The notes: a model not told the origin generated them from the sequence alone. 64,000 bases of DNA from Clostridium yunnanense (GCF_016595795.1 NZ_JAENHN010000029.1:1-64000); one strand, 5' to 3'. Positions 33,648 through 43,665 are shown, counted from the stretch's first letter. Numbers and translations: made by a program.

Positions 33648-35047
33648 AAAGCTTCTCCCTCCATAAACTCCAAGTAATCCGAAAAGGAGATTACTCCATT
33701 TTCAAGATGTACCTTACATTGATTTTTCAACTCTTTTTGAGTATCTATATTTTTCTCACTCTTAATGAATGAATTAATTTTATCTCTATTACTCCTATCA
33801 ACAAGCAAAATCTCACTTATTAAGATTCTTCCTAAATATCCAGTTTCATTACACTCTTTACATCCATTTGGTTTGTACAACTTAATTCCGCTTTTCACTT
33901 CTCCATGTTTTTTTTCATATTCACCTGAGTTATACTCTATTTTGCAATCGCATAATTTTCTAACTAGCCTCTGAGAGATTACGCCTTTTATCGCATCAAG
34001 AAGTAAATATTCTTCTGTCCCCATATCTTTCAGTCTTGAGAAAACTTCTATAGCTGAGTTAGTATGTATTGTAGAATATACTTTATGCCCTGTTATAGAT
34101 GCTCTTAGTGCTATCTTCGCTGTCTCTTCATCCCTTATCTCACCTACCATTATTACGTCCGGATCTTGTCTTAAAACGCTGCGTAGTCCACTCGAAAAGG
34201 TTATACCAGCTTTTTCGTTTACATTAATTTGACTTATACCATCTATAAATATTTCAACAGGATCTTCAATGGTTGTAATGTTTATATCATTTCTATTTAT
34301 ACTCTTTAAAATAGAGTAAAGTGTTGTTGATTTTCCGCTTCCAGTAGGACCACATATTAATATCAATCCATGTTTAAGCTCAATTAGCTTACTGATATCC
34401 TTAATCTGATTTTCATTATAACTAAGATTATGAATGTCAAAAGGAAAGATTTGATTATAAAGTATCCTTAATACAAGTTTTTCACCATAAACAGTGGGAA
34501 TAGAAGAAACTCTAATATCATACTTTTTATTTTTACGAGAGAATAATATTTTCCCATCTTGGGGTTTTCTCTTTTCAGTAATATCCATATTAGCTAAAAG
34601 CTTCATTCTAGTAAGAAGTGAATTATATATTACTTTATCAGTTTTTCTAAATATAAGCAGCTTTCCATCAACTCTTATACGTATTATGGCTTGGTTTTCC
34701 ATAGGTTCTATATGAATATCACTAGCCCCTTTATCAATCGAGTTTGATATGTACTCCTGCATAATGTCTGCTACTATAACATCTTTATTTAGTTTATTAT
34801 CTTTACTACTAATAGATAAATAAAACTTGCTGATAAATTGATTAAACTGATCTTGCGAAACTTTGCTGTAATTAATATTCTTTTCAAATACAAATTTTAA
34901 ATATTCACTACTTTCAACAGAACCAGTTACACACAGCGCATATACCGACTCTCTATCTTCTTTATAAGGGAGTACCTTCATAGCCACAGCGGCATTTCTA
35001 GGTACTTTCTTTAGTGTATCTATATTAATTTCTTTTATATCAACCAT
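33644..35047 (-). CDS. Pilus/pseudopilus assembly ATPase (GspE/PilB/ComGA)
   Basis: Cytoplasmic hexameric ATPase driving pilin polymerisation. A reduced N-terminal domain (about 1-90), then N2E (ASDIHIEPMENQAIIRIRVDG) and the catalytic core with Walker A GPTGSGKST (233-241), Asp box, Walker B region DPDVIMVGEIRDEETA and His box STIHTNSA. Two cysteine pairs (CDC and CKEC) suggest the zinc-binding C-terminal insert of GspE/PilB. Start chosen with GGGAGGG 5 nt upstream; length 467. First gene of the operon. No PilT, PilD or secretin is in the window. Confidence 0.92.
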   Translation of the reverse strand: MVDIKEINIDTLKKVPRNAAVAMKVLPYKEDRESVYALCVTGSVESSEYLKFVFEKNINYSKVSQDQFNQFISKFYLSISSKDNKLNKDVIVADIMQEYISNSIDKGASDIHIEPMENQAIIRIRVDGKLLIFRKTDKVIYNSLLTRMKLLANMDITEKRKPQDGKILFSRKNKKYDIRVSSIPTVYGEKLVLRILYNQIFPFDIHNLSYNENQIKDISKLIELKHGLILICGPTGSGKSTTLYSILKSINRNDINITTIEDPVEIFIDGISQINVNEKAGITFSSGLRSVLRQDPDVIMVGEIRDEETAKIALRASITGHKVYSTIHTNSAIEVFSRLKDMGTEEYLLLDAIKGVISQRLVRKLCDCKIEYNSGEYEKKHGEVKSGIKLYKPNGCKECNETGYLGRILISEILLVDRSNRDKINSFIKSEKNIDTQKELKNQCKVHLENGVISFSDYLEFMEGEAF

Positions 35048-35218
35048 ACAATCCCTCCCTAACTGTATTATACCCAAATAATTGTAACTATAAACAACTC
35101 ATTAGTTACATTTCATCATAAACAGCATTATTTTAATCTATATATTTTTTAAATACTCCATTTATTAGAATATCTACTCAATTTCAATATGGCGCTTTAA
35201 AATCACCACATAAAAAAA

Positions 35219-35250
35219 ACATGTACTTAAATTTAAATTTAAATACATGT
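35219..35250 (-). terminator. Intrinsic terminator of the lipoprotein gene
   Basis: ACATGTA and TACATGT enclose the palindrome TTAAATTTAAATTTAA; on the minus strand U8 follows. It directly follows the lipoprotein stop codon. Confidence 0.75.
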
Positions 35251-36249
35251 TTAATACAAAATATCATACTGCCCCTGATTATCAACTAATATTTCAATAG
35301 CTTTTTCCTTTATATTGTATCGTGCTACTAATTCATTTTTATCATCATCATGTCCTACTAAAATTATTGCATTTCCTAAGCCCAGTATCTTCTTATCTTC
35401 AACAACTCCATTTGGGAAATCATATATCAATCTTACGGAATTGCCTTGATTTAAAGTTGTTCTGTATAAACTATATACATTATCCTTTACTAATCCTGTA
35501 AAATACAATTCTTTTCCATTATAATAAATATCACCTATTTTCTGTATTTTATCAGATACTAATTTTTCTTTAAATTCATTAGGGTCTAACATATATGTTT
35601 TTCTTTTATCATTGTTGTTTACAATGTATACAAAAGCTCCATTGTCTTCAACGAACTTTTCAACTATACCTTTTATGATTAGACTCTTATTAATTTTTTT
35701 AGTATCTAAATTATACTCAAATATTCCTCCTTTGTTTTCTCCATCAATCCCATAAAATATCAAACTGTCTTTATCCTTCCAAAAATACATATCACCAGAA
35801 ATAATTAAATCAACTAGTTCTGAAGAATTATTTTTTTGTACTGAATAAAGATAATAACTTACTGAGCCATCCTCTTTTTCTACACTATAAAGTATTTTTT
35901 CACCATCTGGACTAACTTGGCATTTTTTTATTTGATCCTTTATATTTAATTTTTGTTTATTTCCATCCTTACTTAAATAGTATACTTTACTATCTATATC
36001 TTGGTATAGCAATAGCTGTTTATCAGAATTAATATATAGTATATTTCCTAATACTAAAGGCTCTGATTTCCTTATGCTTTCATCATTTATGCTATAATAA
36101 GTATAGGTATCTCCATTGGAGTACATTATCATATGCTGCGCCCACTGAACATTGCTTTTTTTATCATTGGCTTGTTCTGTTTTTTCATCATTGCAGCCAA
36201 ATAAAATTACACACACAATTACCATTAAGGTAACTATAATCTTTTTCAT
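35251..36249 (-). CDS. Lipoprotein with beta-propeller-like repeats
   Basis: 332 residues. Lipobox ILFGC after a KK-hydrophobic signal predicts a lipid-anchored protein outside the membrane. The remainder has repeated blades of the type found in TolB/DUF5050-like propellers (QLLLYQDIDSKVYYLSKDG, KILYSVEKEDGSVSYYLYSV, MYFWKDKDSLIFYGIDGEN, KELYFTGLVKDNVYSLYRT). Function unknown. Start ATG follows GGTG by 5 nt; a GTG three codons earlier overlaps that box. Single gene, divergent from rqcH; the short shared region would hold both promoters. Confidence 0.7.
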   Translation of the reverse strand: MKKIIVTLMVIVCVILFGCNDEKTEQANDKKSNVQWAQHMIMYSNGDTYTYYSINDESIRKSEPLVLGNILYINSDKQLLLYQDIDSKVYYLSKDGNKQKLNIKDQIKKCQVSPDGEKILYSVEKEDGSVSYYLYSVQKNNSSELVDLIISGDMYFWKDKDSLIFYGIDGENKGGIFEYNLDTKKINKSLIIKGIVEKFVEDNGAFVYIVNNNDKRKTYMLDPNEFKEKLVSDKIQKIGDIYYNGKELYFTGLVKDNVYSLYRTTLNQGNSVRLIYDFPNGVVEDKKILGLGNAIILVGHDDDKNELVARYNIKEKAIEILVDNQGQYDILY

Positions 36250-36330
36250 TTTTATCACCAGCTCATTTTATTGATATAAAATGGTGAAAAATGTTATACT
36301 ATTTTTAGTTAAGTATGAAAGGAAGATATT

Positions 36331-38046
36331 ATGGCTTTAGACGGAGTATTTTTATCAACCCTAATAAAGAGTTTAAAAGAAAACTTAGTAAATTGCAAAA
36401 TAGATAAAGTTAACCAACCTGAAAAGGATGAGGTTATCCTAACAATTAGAGGCTCAAATCGCTTAAAACTACTTATTTCAGCAAGTGCCAATAATCCAAG
36501 AATACAATTCACAAAAATTTCAAAGGAGAATCCAAATCAACCTCCTATGTTCTGTATGGTTCTAAGAAAATACCTACTAGGAAGCAAAATCCTAGATATA
36601 TATCAATACAAAGGTGATAGAATAGTTGTAATTGATTTCGAATCCACTGATGAATTAGGTTTTGACAGCGTCTATACATTGATGGTTGAAATTATGGGAA
36701 GACACAGCAATATAACCCTCATACGAAAAAGAGATAATAAAGTCATGGAATCAATTAAACATATAACTCCCGATATAAATAGTTATAGAGTACTTTATCC
36801 TGGAGTTCAATATGTACTTCCTCCAGACAGTAATAAAATAAATCCTTTTTCCTTTGAAAAAATTGATTTAGAAAATTATCTATCAGAAAACAAAATTGAA
36901 TTTAATGAAAATTTCTTTTCTAAGCTCTTAACTGGTGTTAGTAAAATTTTATCAAAAGAATTATATAATATGTTTACAAAAAAGTATATATTTGATATTA
37001 ATAATTTATACCATTTTATAAAAGAATTTTTCGAATCACTGGATGACAATAAAGAGTTTATCTCTTACATTGATAAAGATTCTAAAACTTTAAAAGATTT
37101 CTATTGTTTAAAGTTAGATTTATATGAAAATTACGAAATGTTATCTTACGATGATCCTTCAACTCTTTTAGAGAGTTTTTATCATGCTAAAGATAAACAA
37201 GATAGACTTCATTCAAAATCTCAGGATCTTCAAAAACTTATTACTACCAATATAGATAGATGTGAAAAAAAGAAGCGAATTCTTGAGGAAAACTTAAAAG
37301 AGTGTTCTGAAAAAAATGACTATAAAATTAAAGGTGATATATTGTCAGCATATATTTATAGTATTTCTAAGGGGCTTGATAAAATCACACTATCTAATTT
37401 TTATAGCGAAGATGGAGCAGATATCACAATAAACTTAGATACAAATAAGACTCCTTCAGAAAATATTCAATCTTACTATAAAAAATATACTAAAGCAAAA
37501 AAATCTGAAGAATCTGCTATAGTACAATTAGAAAAAAATGAAGATGAACTAAAATACTTAAATTCTGTACTTACAAATCTTCAAAATGCCGAGAACTACA
37601 CCGAAATTGAAGATATAAAATCAGAACTTATAGTTGAAGGATATATAAAGTTTAAAAAATCTAACGGAAAGGCTCCAAAACCTTCTAAGCCTATCCACTT
37701 TGTTTCTTCAGAAGGTGTTGATATATATGTTGGCAAAAATAATATACAAAACGACTACTTAACTTTAAAATTTGCCGACAAGACTGACACCTGGCTCCAC
37801 ACAAAGGTTATCCCTGGATCACATGTAATTATAAAGGGAAGAGATTTCACTGATACAACTCTTCTTGAAGCTGCTAACTTAGCTGCATATTATAGTAAAG
37901 GAAAAGATTCAACAAAAATTCCTATAGATTATACTATCGTAAAAAATGTAAAGAAGCCTTCTGGAGCAAAACCAGGAATGGTAATATATTATACAAATAA
38001 AACATTATATATAACCCCAGAAGAACCAAAAATAAAAAGAGTGTAA
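36331..38046 (+). CDS. rqcH: RqcH (NFACT family, ribosome quality control)
   Basis: Recruits tRNA-Ala to stalled 50S subunits and adds C-terminal alanine tails that target nascent chains for degradation. NFACT-N about 1-180 (MALDGVFLSTLIKSL, RKYLLGSKI), helix-hairpin-helix and long coiled coil (about 250-430), and NFACT-R at the end (DKTDTWLHTKVIPGSHVII, AANLAAYYSKG, VKKPSGAKPGMV). Length 571. Older annotation names it fibronectin-binding protein A. AGGAAG lies 5 nt before the ATG. Alone on the plus strand between minus-strand genes, with its own terminator. Confidence 0.95.
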   Translation: MALDGVFLSTLIKSLKENLVNCKIDKVNQPEKDEVILTIRGSNRLKLLISASANNPRIQFTKISKENPNQPPMFCMVLRKYLLGSKILDIYQYKGDRIVVIDFESTDELGFDSVYTLMVEIMGRHSNITLIRKRDNKVMESIKHITPDINSYRVLYPGVQYVLPPDSNKINPFSFEKIDLENYLSENKIEFNENFFSKLLTGVSKILSKELYNMFTKKYIFDINNLYHFIKEFFESLDDNKEFISYIDKDSKTLKDFYCLKLDLYENYEMLSYDDPSTLLESFYHAKDKQDRLHSKSQDLQKLITTNIDRCEKKKRILEENLKECSEKNDYKIKGDILSAYIYSISKGLDKITLSNFYSEDGADITINLDTNKTPSENIQSYYKKYTKAKKSEESAIVQLEKNEDELKYLNSVLTNLQNAENYTEIEDIKSELIVEGYIKFKKSNGKAPKPSKPIHFVSSEGVDIYVGKNNIQNDYLTLKFADKTDTWLHTKVIPGSHVIIKGRDFTDTTLLEAANLAAYYSKGKDSTKIPIDYTIVKNVKKPSGAKPGMVIYYTNKTLYITPEEPKIKRV

Positions 38047-38059
38047 TCACACTCTTTTT
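38034..38059 (+). terminator. Intrinsic terminator of rqcH
   Basis: AAAAAGAGTGT and ACACTCTTTTT form an 11-bp stem with loop AATC, overlapping the stop codon, with T5 following on the plus strand. Confidence 0.85.
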
Positions 38060-38107
38060 ATTTTTCTATATAATATAAAATTTAAGCGTCCCTACTCCGA
38101 CACTTTA

Positions 38108-38242
38108 ATGAGCTTTGCTAAGAATTAATATGATTTTCTCCAATTAAACTGCTAAAACTGTATAACTCACTATGTTCGGACAATACAGTTTTTTTACGCA
38201 GTTTAATCTCCAAAAATCATTTAATTCTAATAGCTTGCTCAT
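38108..38242. repeat. 135-bp long imperfect palindrome
   Basis: Nested complementary blocks: ATGAGC at the outer ends, GAATTAA/TTAATTC, ATGATTTT/AAAATCAT, ATTAAACTGC/GCAGTTTAAT and AAAACTGTA/TACAGTTTT around a central ACTCACTATGTTCGG loop. Almost the whole region could form one hairpin. It lies between the convergent rqcH and methyltransferase genes; no reading frame. Confidence 0.65.
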
Positions 38243-38296
38243 ATAGTATCTCCATAGGAACACCTAAATTTTATTATTAATTATCTATAAAAACTA

Positions 38297-39412
38297 TTAC
38301 TTAGCAAGATATTGATAGTAATAACACTTTATCTTACCGTTATAAAGCTTTCTGTTCTTCGATGACTTTTCACCAAAGATGTCTTCAAAACCTTCAAAAG
38401 ATGTAAGCACATTCATATCCCAAGTTGGAAGATTATTATAGAGCTCTCCTAACTTTTTATAAAGTCTCTTAACTTCATTTATTTCACCAATTCTTTGACC
38501 ATATGGTGGATTAGTTATAATGAAGCCATATTTCTTTTTTGATGAAAACTCATAAAAATCTAACTTTTGAAAGTCTATATACTTATCAACCTTTGCCTTC
38601 TGAGCATTCTCTCTTGCTTTTCTAAGAACCGGGCCATTTATATCGTAGCCTATAAGTTTCATATCAAAATTCTTAATTGAGCTTAAGGCTCCTTCTCTAA
38701 CTTGATCAAAAATTTCTTTATCCATTGTTGGCCAATTTTCACATTCAAATTTTCTATATAGCCCTGGTGCTTGATTTGCACCTATCATTGCTGCTTCGAT
38801 CAGTATAGTACCGGAACCGCAGAATGGATCTATTAATAAATTCTCATTTGTCCATCTTGAAATCAACACTAGGCTTGCTGCCAAAGTTTCTTTAAGTGGT
38901 GCTTCCCCTGCATTTTCTCTGTATCCTCTTTTATGTAAACCTGGTCCTGTTGTATCAATAGTTAAAGTAACAATGTCTTTTAAAAGAGCAACCTCTATCT
39001 TATACACTGGTCCATCTTCTGAAAACCATTCAGTATCATACGTACTTTGCATACTTTTAACTACTGCTTTTTTTACAATAGACTGACAATCAGGCACGCT
39101 AAACAAAGTAGATTTTATTGATTTTCCTACAACATGCATTTTACCGTTTGCAGGAATTATACTCCCCCAATCTACTGAAAGTGTCCCTTGAAAAAGTTCT
39201 TCAAAAGTTGTAGCTTTAAATTCAGCCATCTTTATTAATACTCTGTCTGCTGTTCTAAGCCAAGTATTTGTTATTGCGATATCCATTTCGTCTCCAGAAA
39301 AAGTAACTTTACCATTTTCAATGGTCAAATCTTCATATCCAAGTTTTTTTAATTCCTTTGCCGTAATAGATTCTATTCCAAAAGTACTGGTGGCTATTAA
39401 ATCGTAATCCAT
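38297..39412 (-). CDS. THUMP-domain RNA methyltransferase (RlmL/YpsC family)
   Basis: SAM-dependent N2-guanine methyltransferase of the RlmK/L-N type, probably for 23S rRNA (target inferred from family). N-terminal ferredoxin-like/THUMP part (about 1-160; TSTFGIESITAKELKKLGY), then Rossmann domain with LIDPFCGSGTILIEAA for SAM and TNPPYGQRIG as the catalytic NPPY motif. Length 371. It follows pyrR by 28 bp on the same strand. Confidence 0.9.
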   Translation of the reverse strand: MDYDLIATSTFGIESITAKELKKLGYEDLTIENGKVTFSGDEMDIAITNTWLRTADRVLIKMAEFKATTFEELFQGTLSVDWGSIIPANGKMHVVGKSIKSTLFSVPDCQSIVKKAVVKSMQSTYDTEWFSEDGPVYKIEVALLKDIVTLTIDTTGPGLHKRGYRENAGEAPLKETLAASLVLISRWTNENLLIDPFCGSGTILIEAAMIGANQAPGLYRKFECENWPTMDKEIFDQVREGALSSIKNFDMKLIGYDINGPVLRKARENAQKAKVDKYIDFQKLDFYEFSSKKKYGFIITNPPYGQRIGEINEVKRLYKKLGELYNNLPTWDMNVLTSFEGFEDIFGEKSSKNRKLYNGKIKCYYYQYLAK

Positions 39413-39440
39413 TTAAAAACTCCTATTCTCATCTCTAAGT

Positions 39441-39995
<555 letters not shown>

Positions 39996-40065
39996 TTAGT
40001 TACTTCTTTATTATTACCTCTAATGTTTCAATATGTTAAAGAAAATCATTGAAATTAAATATCTA

Positions 40066-40968
40066 CTAAAGTTTATTTAAAACCTCTAAAAAATATGGCG
40101 GTAATTCAGACGTAAACTCCATATAGGTATTTTTAGTTGGATGTATAAAGCCAAGTGTCTTTGCATGGAGCATTTGTCCTTCTAGCTTAAATTTTTGTTT
40201 TTTAAAACCATATACCGGATCTCCTACTAAAGGATGTCCTAAGTAAGCCATATGTACTCTTATCTGATGTGTTCTACCTGTTTCCAAGCTACACTTAACC
40301 AATGTATTACTCTTAAATCTCTCTATAACTTCATAATGTGTAACCGCTCTTCTTCCGCCTTCAACTATAGCCATTTTTATCCTGTCCTGTGGATGTCTAG
40401 CTATAGGCTTATCAACAACACCATTATCATTTTTAAATACACCTTCTGTAAGTGCATAATACTCTCTTTTTATAGAGTGAACTTTAAATTGTTCGGTTAA
40501 CTTACTATGAGCAAAATCATTTTTTGCTACTACTAAGACCCCTGATGTATCTTTGTCAATTCTATGAACTATTCCAGGTCTTATCACTCCATTTATACCT
40601 GATAAGTCCTTACAGTGATATAAAAGAGCATTTACTAAGGTTCCATTATAATTGCCTGGAGCTGGATGAACAACCATCCCTTGCTTTTTATTTACAACAA
40701 CAACATCATCATCTTCATATATAATATCTATATCCAAGTTTTCTGGTTCTACACTTAATATTTCTGGTTCAGGTATATTTAAAATAATAACATCATTTGC
40801 TTTTAATTTGTAGTTACTTTTTATTATTTTATTATTAACAAGCACTGCCTCATTGTCTATTAGGTTCTGAATATGAGATCTGGACCTATCTGTTATCTTC
40901 TCTGATAAAAACTTATCTATTCTAATATCTTTTTCTTCTGAACTTATTTCAAAAATTAACTCATCCAT
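40066..40968 (-). CDS. Ribosomal large-subunit pseudouridine synthase, RluD family
   Basis: Isomerises uridines in 23S rRNA (RluD modifies helix 69). S4 domain about 10-70 (RIDKFLSEKITDRSRSHIQNLI), then catalytic domain with VVNKKQGMVVHPAPGN, HRIDKDTSGVLVVAKND containing catalytic Asp138, and RTHQIRVHMAYLGHPLVGDPVYG region (GRTHQIRVHMAYLGHPL). Length 300. Exact specificity among RluA/C/D is inferred. lspA, which often precedes it, is absent here. Confidence 0.93.
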   Translation of the reverse strand: MDELIFEISSEEKDIRIDKFLSEKITDRSRSHIQNLIDNEAVLVNNKIIKSNYKLKANDVIILNIPEPEILSVEPENLDIDIIYEDDDVVVVNKKQGMVVHPAPGNYNGTLVNALLYHCKDLSGINGVIRPGIVHRIDKDTSGVLVVAKNDFAHSKLTEQFKVHSIKREYYALTEGVFKNDNGVVDKPIARHPQDRIKMAIVEGGRRAVTHYEVIERFKSNTLVKCSLETGRTHQIRVHMAYLGHPLVGDPVYGFKKQKFKLEGQMLHAKTLGFIHPTKNTYMEFTSELPPYFLEVLNKL

Positions 40969-41000
40969 AGTATATAAAAAACTTCCCCCATCCCTTATCC

Positions 41001-41612
41001 TTAATCCGGTAATTGGTTCTTATACTGCTCGTTGCTTACCTTTTCTACTGGCTCCACATACATGTCATCATCATCATATATGTCAAATCTATTTTGCAAT
41101 CTATTAAAGCTATCAACAGCCTGAAAAGAATCCTCAGCATCAAAGCCTACCTTTTCATATTCGTTATAATCATTATAGCCATACCCAAAAGGATTTCCTA
41201 TAACAGCTTCTTCTACTGGTCTTCTGTTGCTCCTATATTCCTTTATCGAACCTATAACAGTTTGACACTTAATACAATATTGCGCGTATGGAAGAAAGTC
41301 AAGTCTTTCCTTACTTATTTCTACACCACATCTTTTACACACACCATATTTTCCTTGATCTAATGATTGTAAACTTTCATCAATCTTACTAAGTATCTCA
41401 CGCTCATTACCTTTTAGCGCCTTACCTCTTTCAAAATCAAAATTTTCTGTAGCTAAATCTGATGGGTGGTTATCATAAAAAGAAAGTTCAGAGGCCATTT
41501 CTGCATAAGAATCTACAGCTTCATTTTCTTTTAACTCTTGTATTAAGCTAAGAACCCTCTCTTTTTCCTTATTTAATTTAATACGATATCTATCATAATC
41601 CTTTCTATCCAT
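41001..41612 (-). CDS. TraR/DksA-type zinc finger protein (YteA family)
   Basis: 203 residues. N-terminal coiled coil (YRIKLNKEKERVLSLIQEL), a middle with ELSFYDNHPSDLATENFDFERG (YDNHPSDLATE is typical of YteA) and a C4 zinc finger CKRCGVEISKERL...YCIKC. YteA-like proteins are mother-cell sporulation-associated in Bacillus, but the function is not established. Start with AAAGGAAG upstream chosen over a TTG six codons earlier. The following 370 bp toward divIVA holds only a palindromic repeat. Confidence 0.88.
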   Translation of the reverse strand: MDRKDYDRYRIKLNKEKERVLSLIQELKENEAVDSYAEMASELSFYDNHPSDLATENFDFERGKALKGNEREILSKIDESLQSLDQGKYGVCKRCGVEISKERLDFLPYAQYCIKCQTVIGSIKEYRSNRRPVEEAVIGNPFGYGYNDYNEYEKVGFDAEDSFQAVDSFNRLQNRFDIYDDDDMYVEPVEKVSNEQYKNQLPD

Positions 41613-41853
41613 ATTATCGCTTCCTTTCAAAAGAATTGGTTTTCAAAAGTGATTCTTCTATTATTATTCTTTCAAAAGATAGATTTTTTATAACAAGGTT
41701 ATAAATATAATATGATTAGCAAAAGACAATATAAGTTTAGTTTATATTATTATAGTAACTGCGTTGAAATTAATTGTTTAATCATCCGATACTTTAATTA
41801 TCCTTAATACTCAATTAATTTCAATAATATCCTTAAACATGAACTAAAATAAA

Positions 41854-41941
41854 AATAAACCACCTCACTCATTTAATATAAACAAACTTTCATAGTTTTC
41901 ATCAATACAAGTTTGAAATATTAATTAATGAAGTGGTTATT
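41854..41941. repeat. MITE-like palindrome, CCACTTCATTAAT ends
   Basis: Imperfect terminal inverted repeats (AATAAACCACCTCACTCAT against AATAACCACTTCATTAAT read from the other end) with inner CAAACTTTCA/AAGTTTG. About 88 bp; resembles the R2 and ACTACTTC palindromes in its ends. Located in the gap between divIVA and the DksA-type gene. Confidence 0.5.
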
Positions 41942-41985
41942 CATAGAAAATAATCAATGGGTTCTAGAAAACAGAAGTAAAAAAA

Positions 41986-42588
41986 CTATCTGTTAGCAAA
42001 AAAGCTCTTTATTTCTTCCATATCATCTTTTTCTACTTGCTCGTTTTTATAATTACTTATTGCATTTTCCTCTATGCCATTATGTATATCTTTTTCACTT
42101 ATTTCTTCAATTGGATGAGATATGTTGAAATTTTTAATAAAGCTCTTCTCAAGGTCATCAAAAGTTTCTAACTGAGTCTTCATGAAGTTTCTAAACTGAG
42201 CACGGAACTTTACAAATTCTTGCTTTACTCTATCATACTCATCATTAATTTGAATTACGTCATTATGTGCTTTATCAAGTATCTTTTGAGCAGTTTCATT
42301 TGCACTATTTACAACCAATTCAGCTTCTTTTTGAGCATTCAACTTTGCTTGTTCAGCTGTATTTTGAGCTAATAACAAAGTATTCTGTATAGTATTTTCT
42401 ATTTTTGCATAATGCTCAACTTTTTCGCCTACTGAAGCTAGCTTTTCTTTTAATAATGAATTTTCTTTATATAAATCTTCGTAATCTTCAACTACTTTTT
42501 CTAAAAATTCATCCACTTCATCAGAACTATATCCTCTTAGGCCTCTTTTAAATTCTTTGTTGTTTATTTCCATGGGAGTCAGTTTCAT
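41986..42588 (-). CDS. divIVA: DivIVA cell-pole/septum protein
   Basis: Coiled-coil protein that senses negative membrane curvature and organises septum and pole proteins. N-terminal lipid-binding domain KLTPMEINNKEFKRGLRGYS followed by DEVDEFLEKVVEDYEDLYKE and long coiled coils (about 30-165). Length 200. The ATG with AGAGGTG upstream was chosen; a GTG three codons earlier overlaps the box. Follows ylmH by 14 nt in the classic sepF-yggT-ylmH-divIVA order. Confidence 0.95.
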   Translation of the reverse strand: MKLTPMEINNKEFKRGLRGYSSDEVDEFLEKVVEDYEDLYKENSLLKEKLASVGEKVEHYAKIENTIQNTLLLAQNTAEQAKLNAQKEAELVVNSANETAQKILDKAHNDVIQINDEYDRVKQEFVKFRAQFRNFMKTQLETFDDLEKSFIKNFNISHPIEEISEKDIHNGIEENAISNYKNEQVEKDDMEEIKSFFANR

Positions 42589-42602
42589 ATGAATCACCTC
42601 TG

Positions 42603-43367
42603 CTATTTATATTTTTTTACCATTAGTTTTAAATTATCACTTTTCGTTTTACCGACAATGTCTTCAATTATAAATTTACCTATGCCTCTTATTGTTATTG
42701 TACTCTTCAACTTTATTTCTGTACTTTTATTCCTATTTTCCTTGTAGTTTAAAAGTACACTCCCATTAGAAATTAAATCCATAGCATCATTTCTTGATTT
42801 TCTGCTTATTGACGCAACTATGGCATCTAATCTCATAGAAGCGACTTGTATATTTAATTCTTCAAAATCAACTTTAGGCACTATTTCTAAATTCTTAATA
42901 GTTTTTATGTTTATGCTATGCCTTCCTATCTTTGTTAGATTGGAAGTAATGTATTCATACACGTCCCTATGTACAGAAACAAAACAACTGAAATCTTTTA
43001 CTCTTAAGTCGCCAACCTTTTCTCTCTTTATTCCTAGAGATAGTATAGCTCCCAAAAAGTCTCTATGACCTAAAGTTCCAAACTTACCGTTATAGCTTAT
43101 TTGAAGAATTTCGTAAGGCCAATCAATATCAAAAGAATTAACTGCTATCATTCTGCGTTCACTATCTTCAAAGCCACCTTCGACAAGAACACTTACCCCT
43201 ACTCCTTGAAAATGTTCTTGTAGTCTACTCCATACAATAGGGGCATAGAATTCATTAGTTACAATAGGAATATCTCTCTCAATGGAAGTTGTTAGCTTAT
43301 TATATAAATTACTATATTCACCTATGTCATCTAATCCAAGTATTGAAATAAATTCTTTTTTATTCAT
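42603..43367 (-). CDS. ylmH: YlmH S4-domain RNA-binding protein
   Basis: S4-domain protein (254 residues), in Bacillus shown to act in ribosome quality control beside RqcH. N-terminal region with NEFYAPIVWSRLQEHF and GHRDFLGAILSLGIKREKVGDL (GHRDFLGAILSLG), and C-terminal S4 domain from about 180 (ASMRLDAIVASISRKSRNDA, GSVLLNYKENRNKS). Sits between yggT and divIVA with 1-14 nt spacing. Note that rqcH lies 5 kb away in this window. Confidence 0.93.
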   Translation of the reverse strand: MNKKEFISILGLDDIGEYSNLYNKLTTSIERDIPIVTNEFYAPIVWSRLQEHFQGVGVSVLVEGGFEDSERRMIAVNSFDIDWPYEILQISYNGKFGTLGHRDFLGAILSLGIKREKVGDLRVKDFSCFVSVHRDVYEYITSNLTKIGRHSINIKTIKNLEIVPKVDFEELNIQVASMRLDAIVASISRKSRNDAMDLISNGSVLLNYKENRNKSTEIKLKSTITIRGIGKFIIEDIVGKTKSDNLKLMVKKYK

Positions 43368-43368
43368 A

Positions 43369-43665
43369 CTAAACTATAGCAAAAACTATATTTTGAATAA
43401 TTGATAAAGAAACTATAGCGAGTATTGGTGAAAAATCCAAAGGAGAATTAGGTACAATCTTCCTTTGTAATTTTTGAAAAGGCGACAATATTGGATCAGT
43501 AATTATTCTAACATAATAAGTTAATTTATTTTCTTTCCCCATAAAAACAAGAGAAAGTATAACATCCACAAAAATCATAAACTGTATAAAGTCAAATAAC
43601 AAGGTTAAAATTTCTTTTATTAAAGATATATAAATCTCCTCCGATTCATAGATGTACCACTTCAT
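43369..43665 (-). CDS. YggT family membrane protein, start lies in an R2 repeat
   Basis: Small membrane protein with two hydrophobic halves (LLFDFIQFMIFVDVILSLVF and LAIVSLSIIQNIVFAIV) around ITDPILSPFQKLQRKIVP, the YggT signature. Family members lie in division clusters; one is linked to chromosome or osmotic functions. The only ATG is inside the R2 repeat and has no ribosome binding site. A perfect GGAGGAG lies 6 nt before an ATA codon at 43629, where the family's usual start would be. Either ATA is used, or the start has mutated and the repeat supplies one. Confidence 0.8.
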   Translation of the reverse strand: MKWYIYESEEIYISLIKEILTLLFDFIQFMIFVDVILSLVFMGKENKLTYYVRIITDPILSPFQKLQRKIVPNSPLDFSPILAIVSLSIIQNIVFAIV

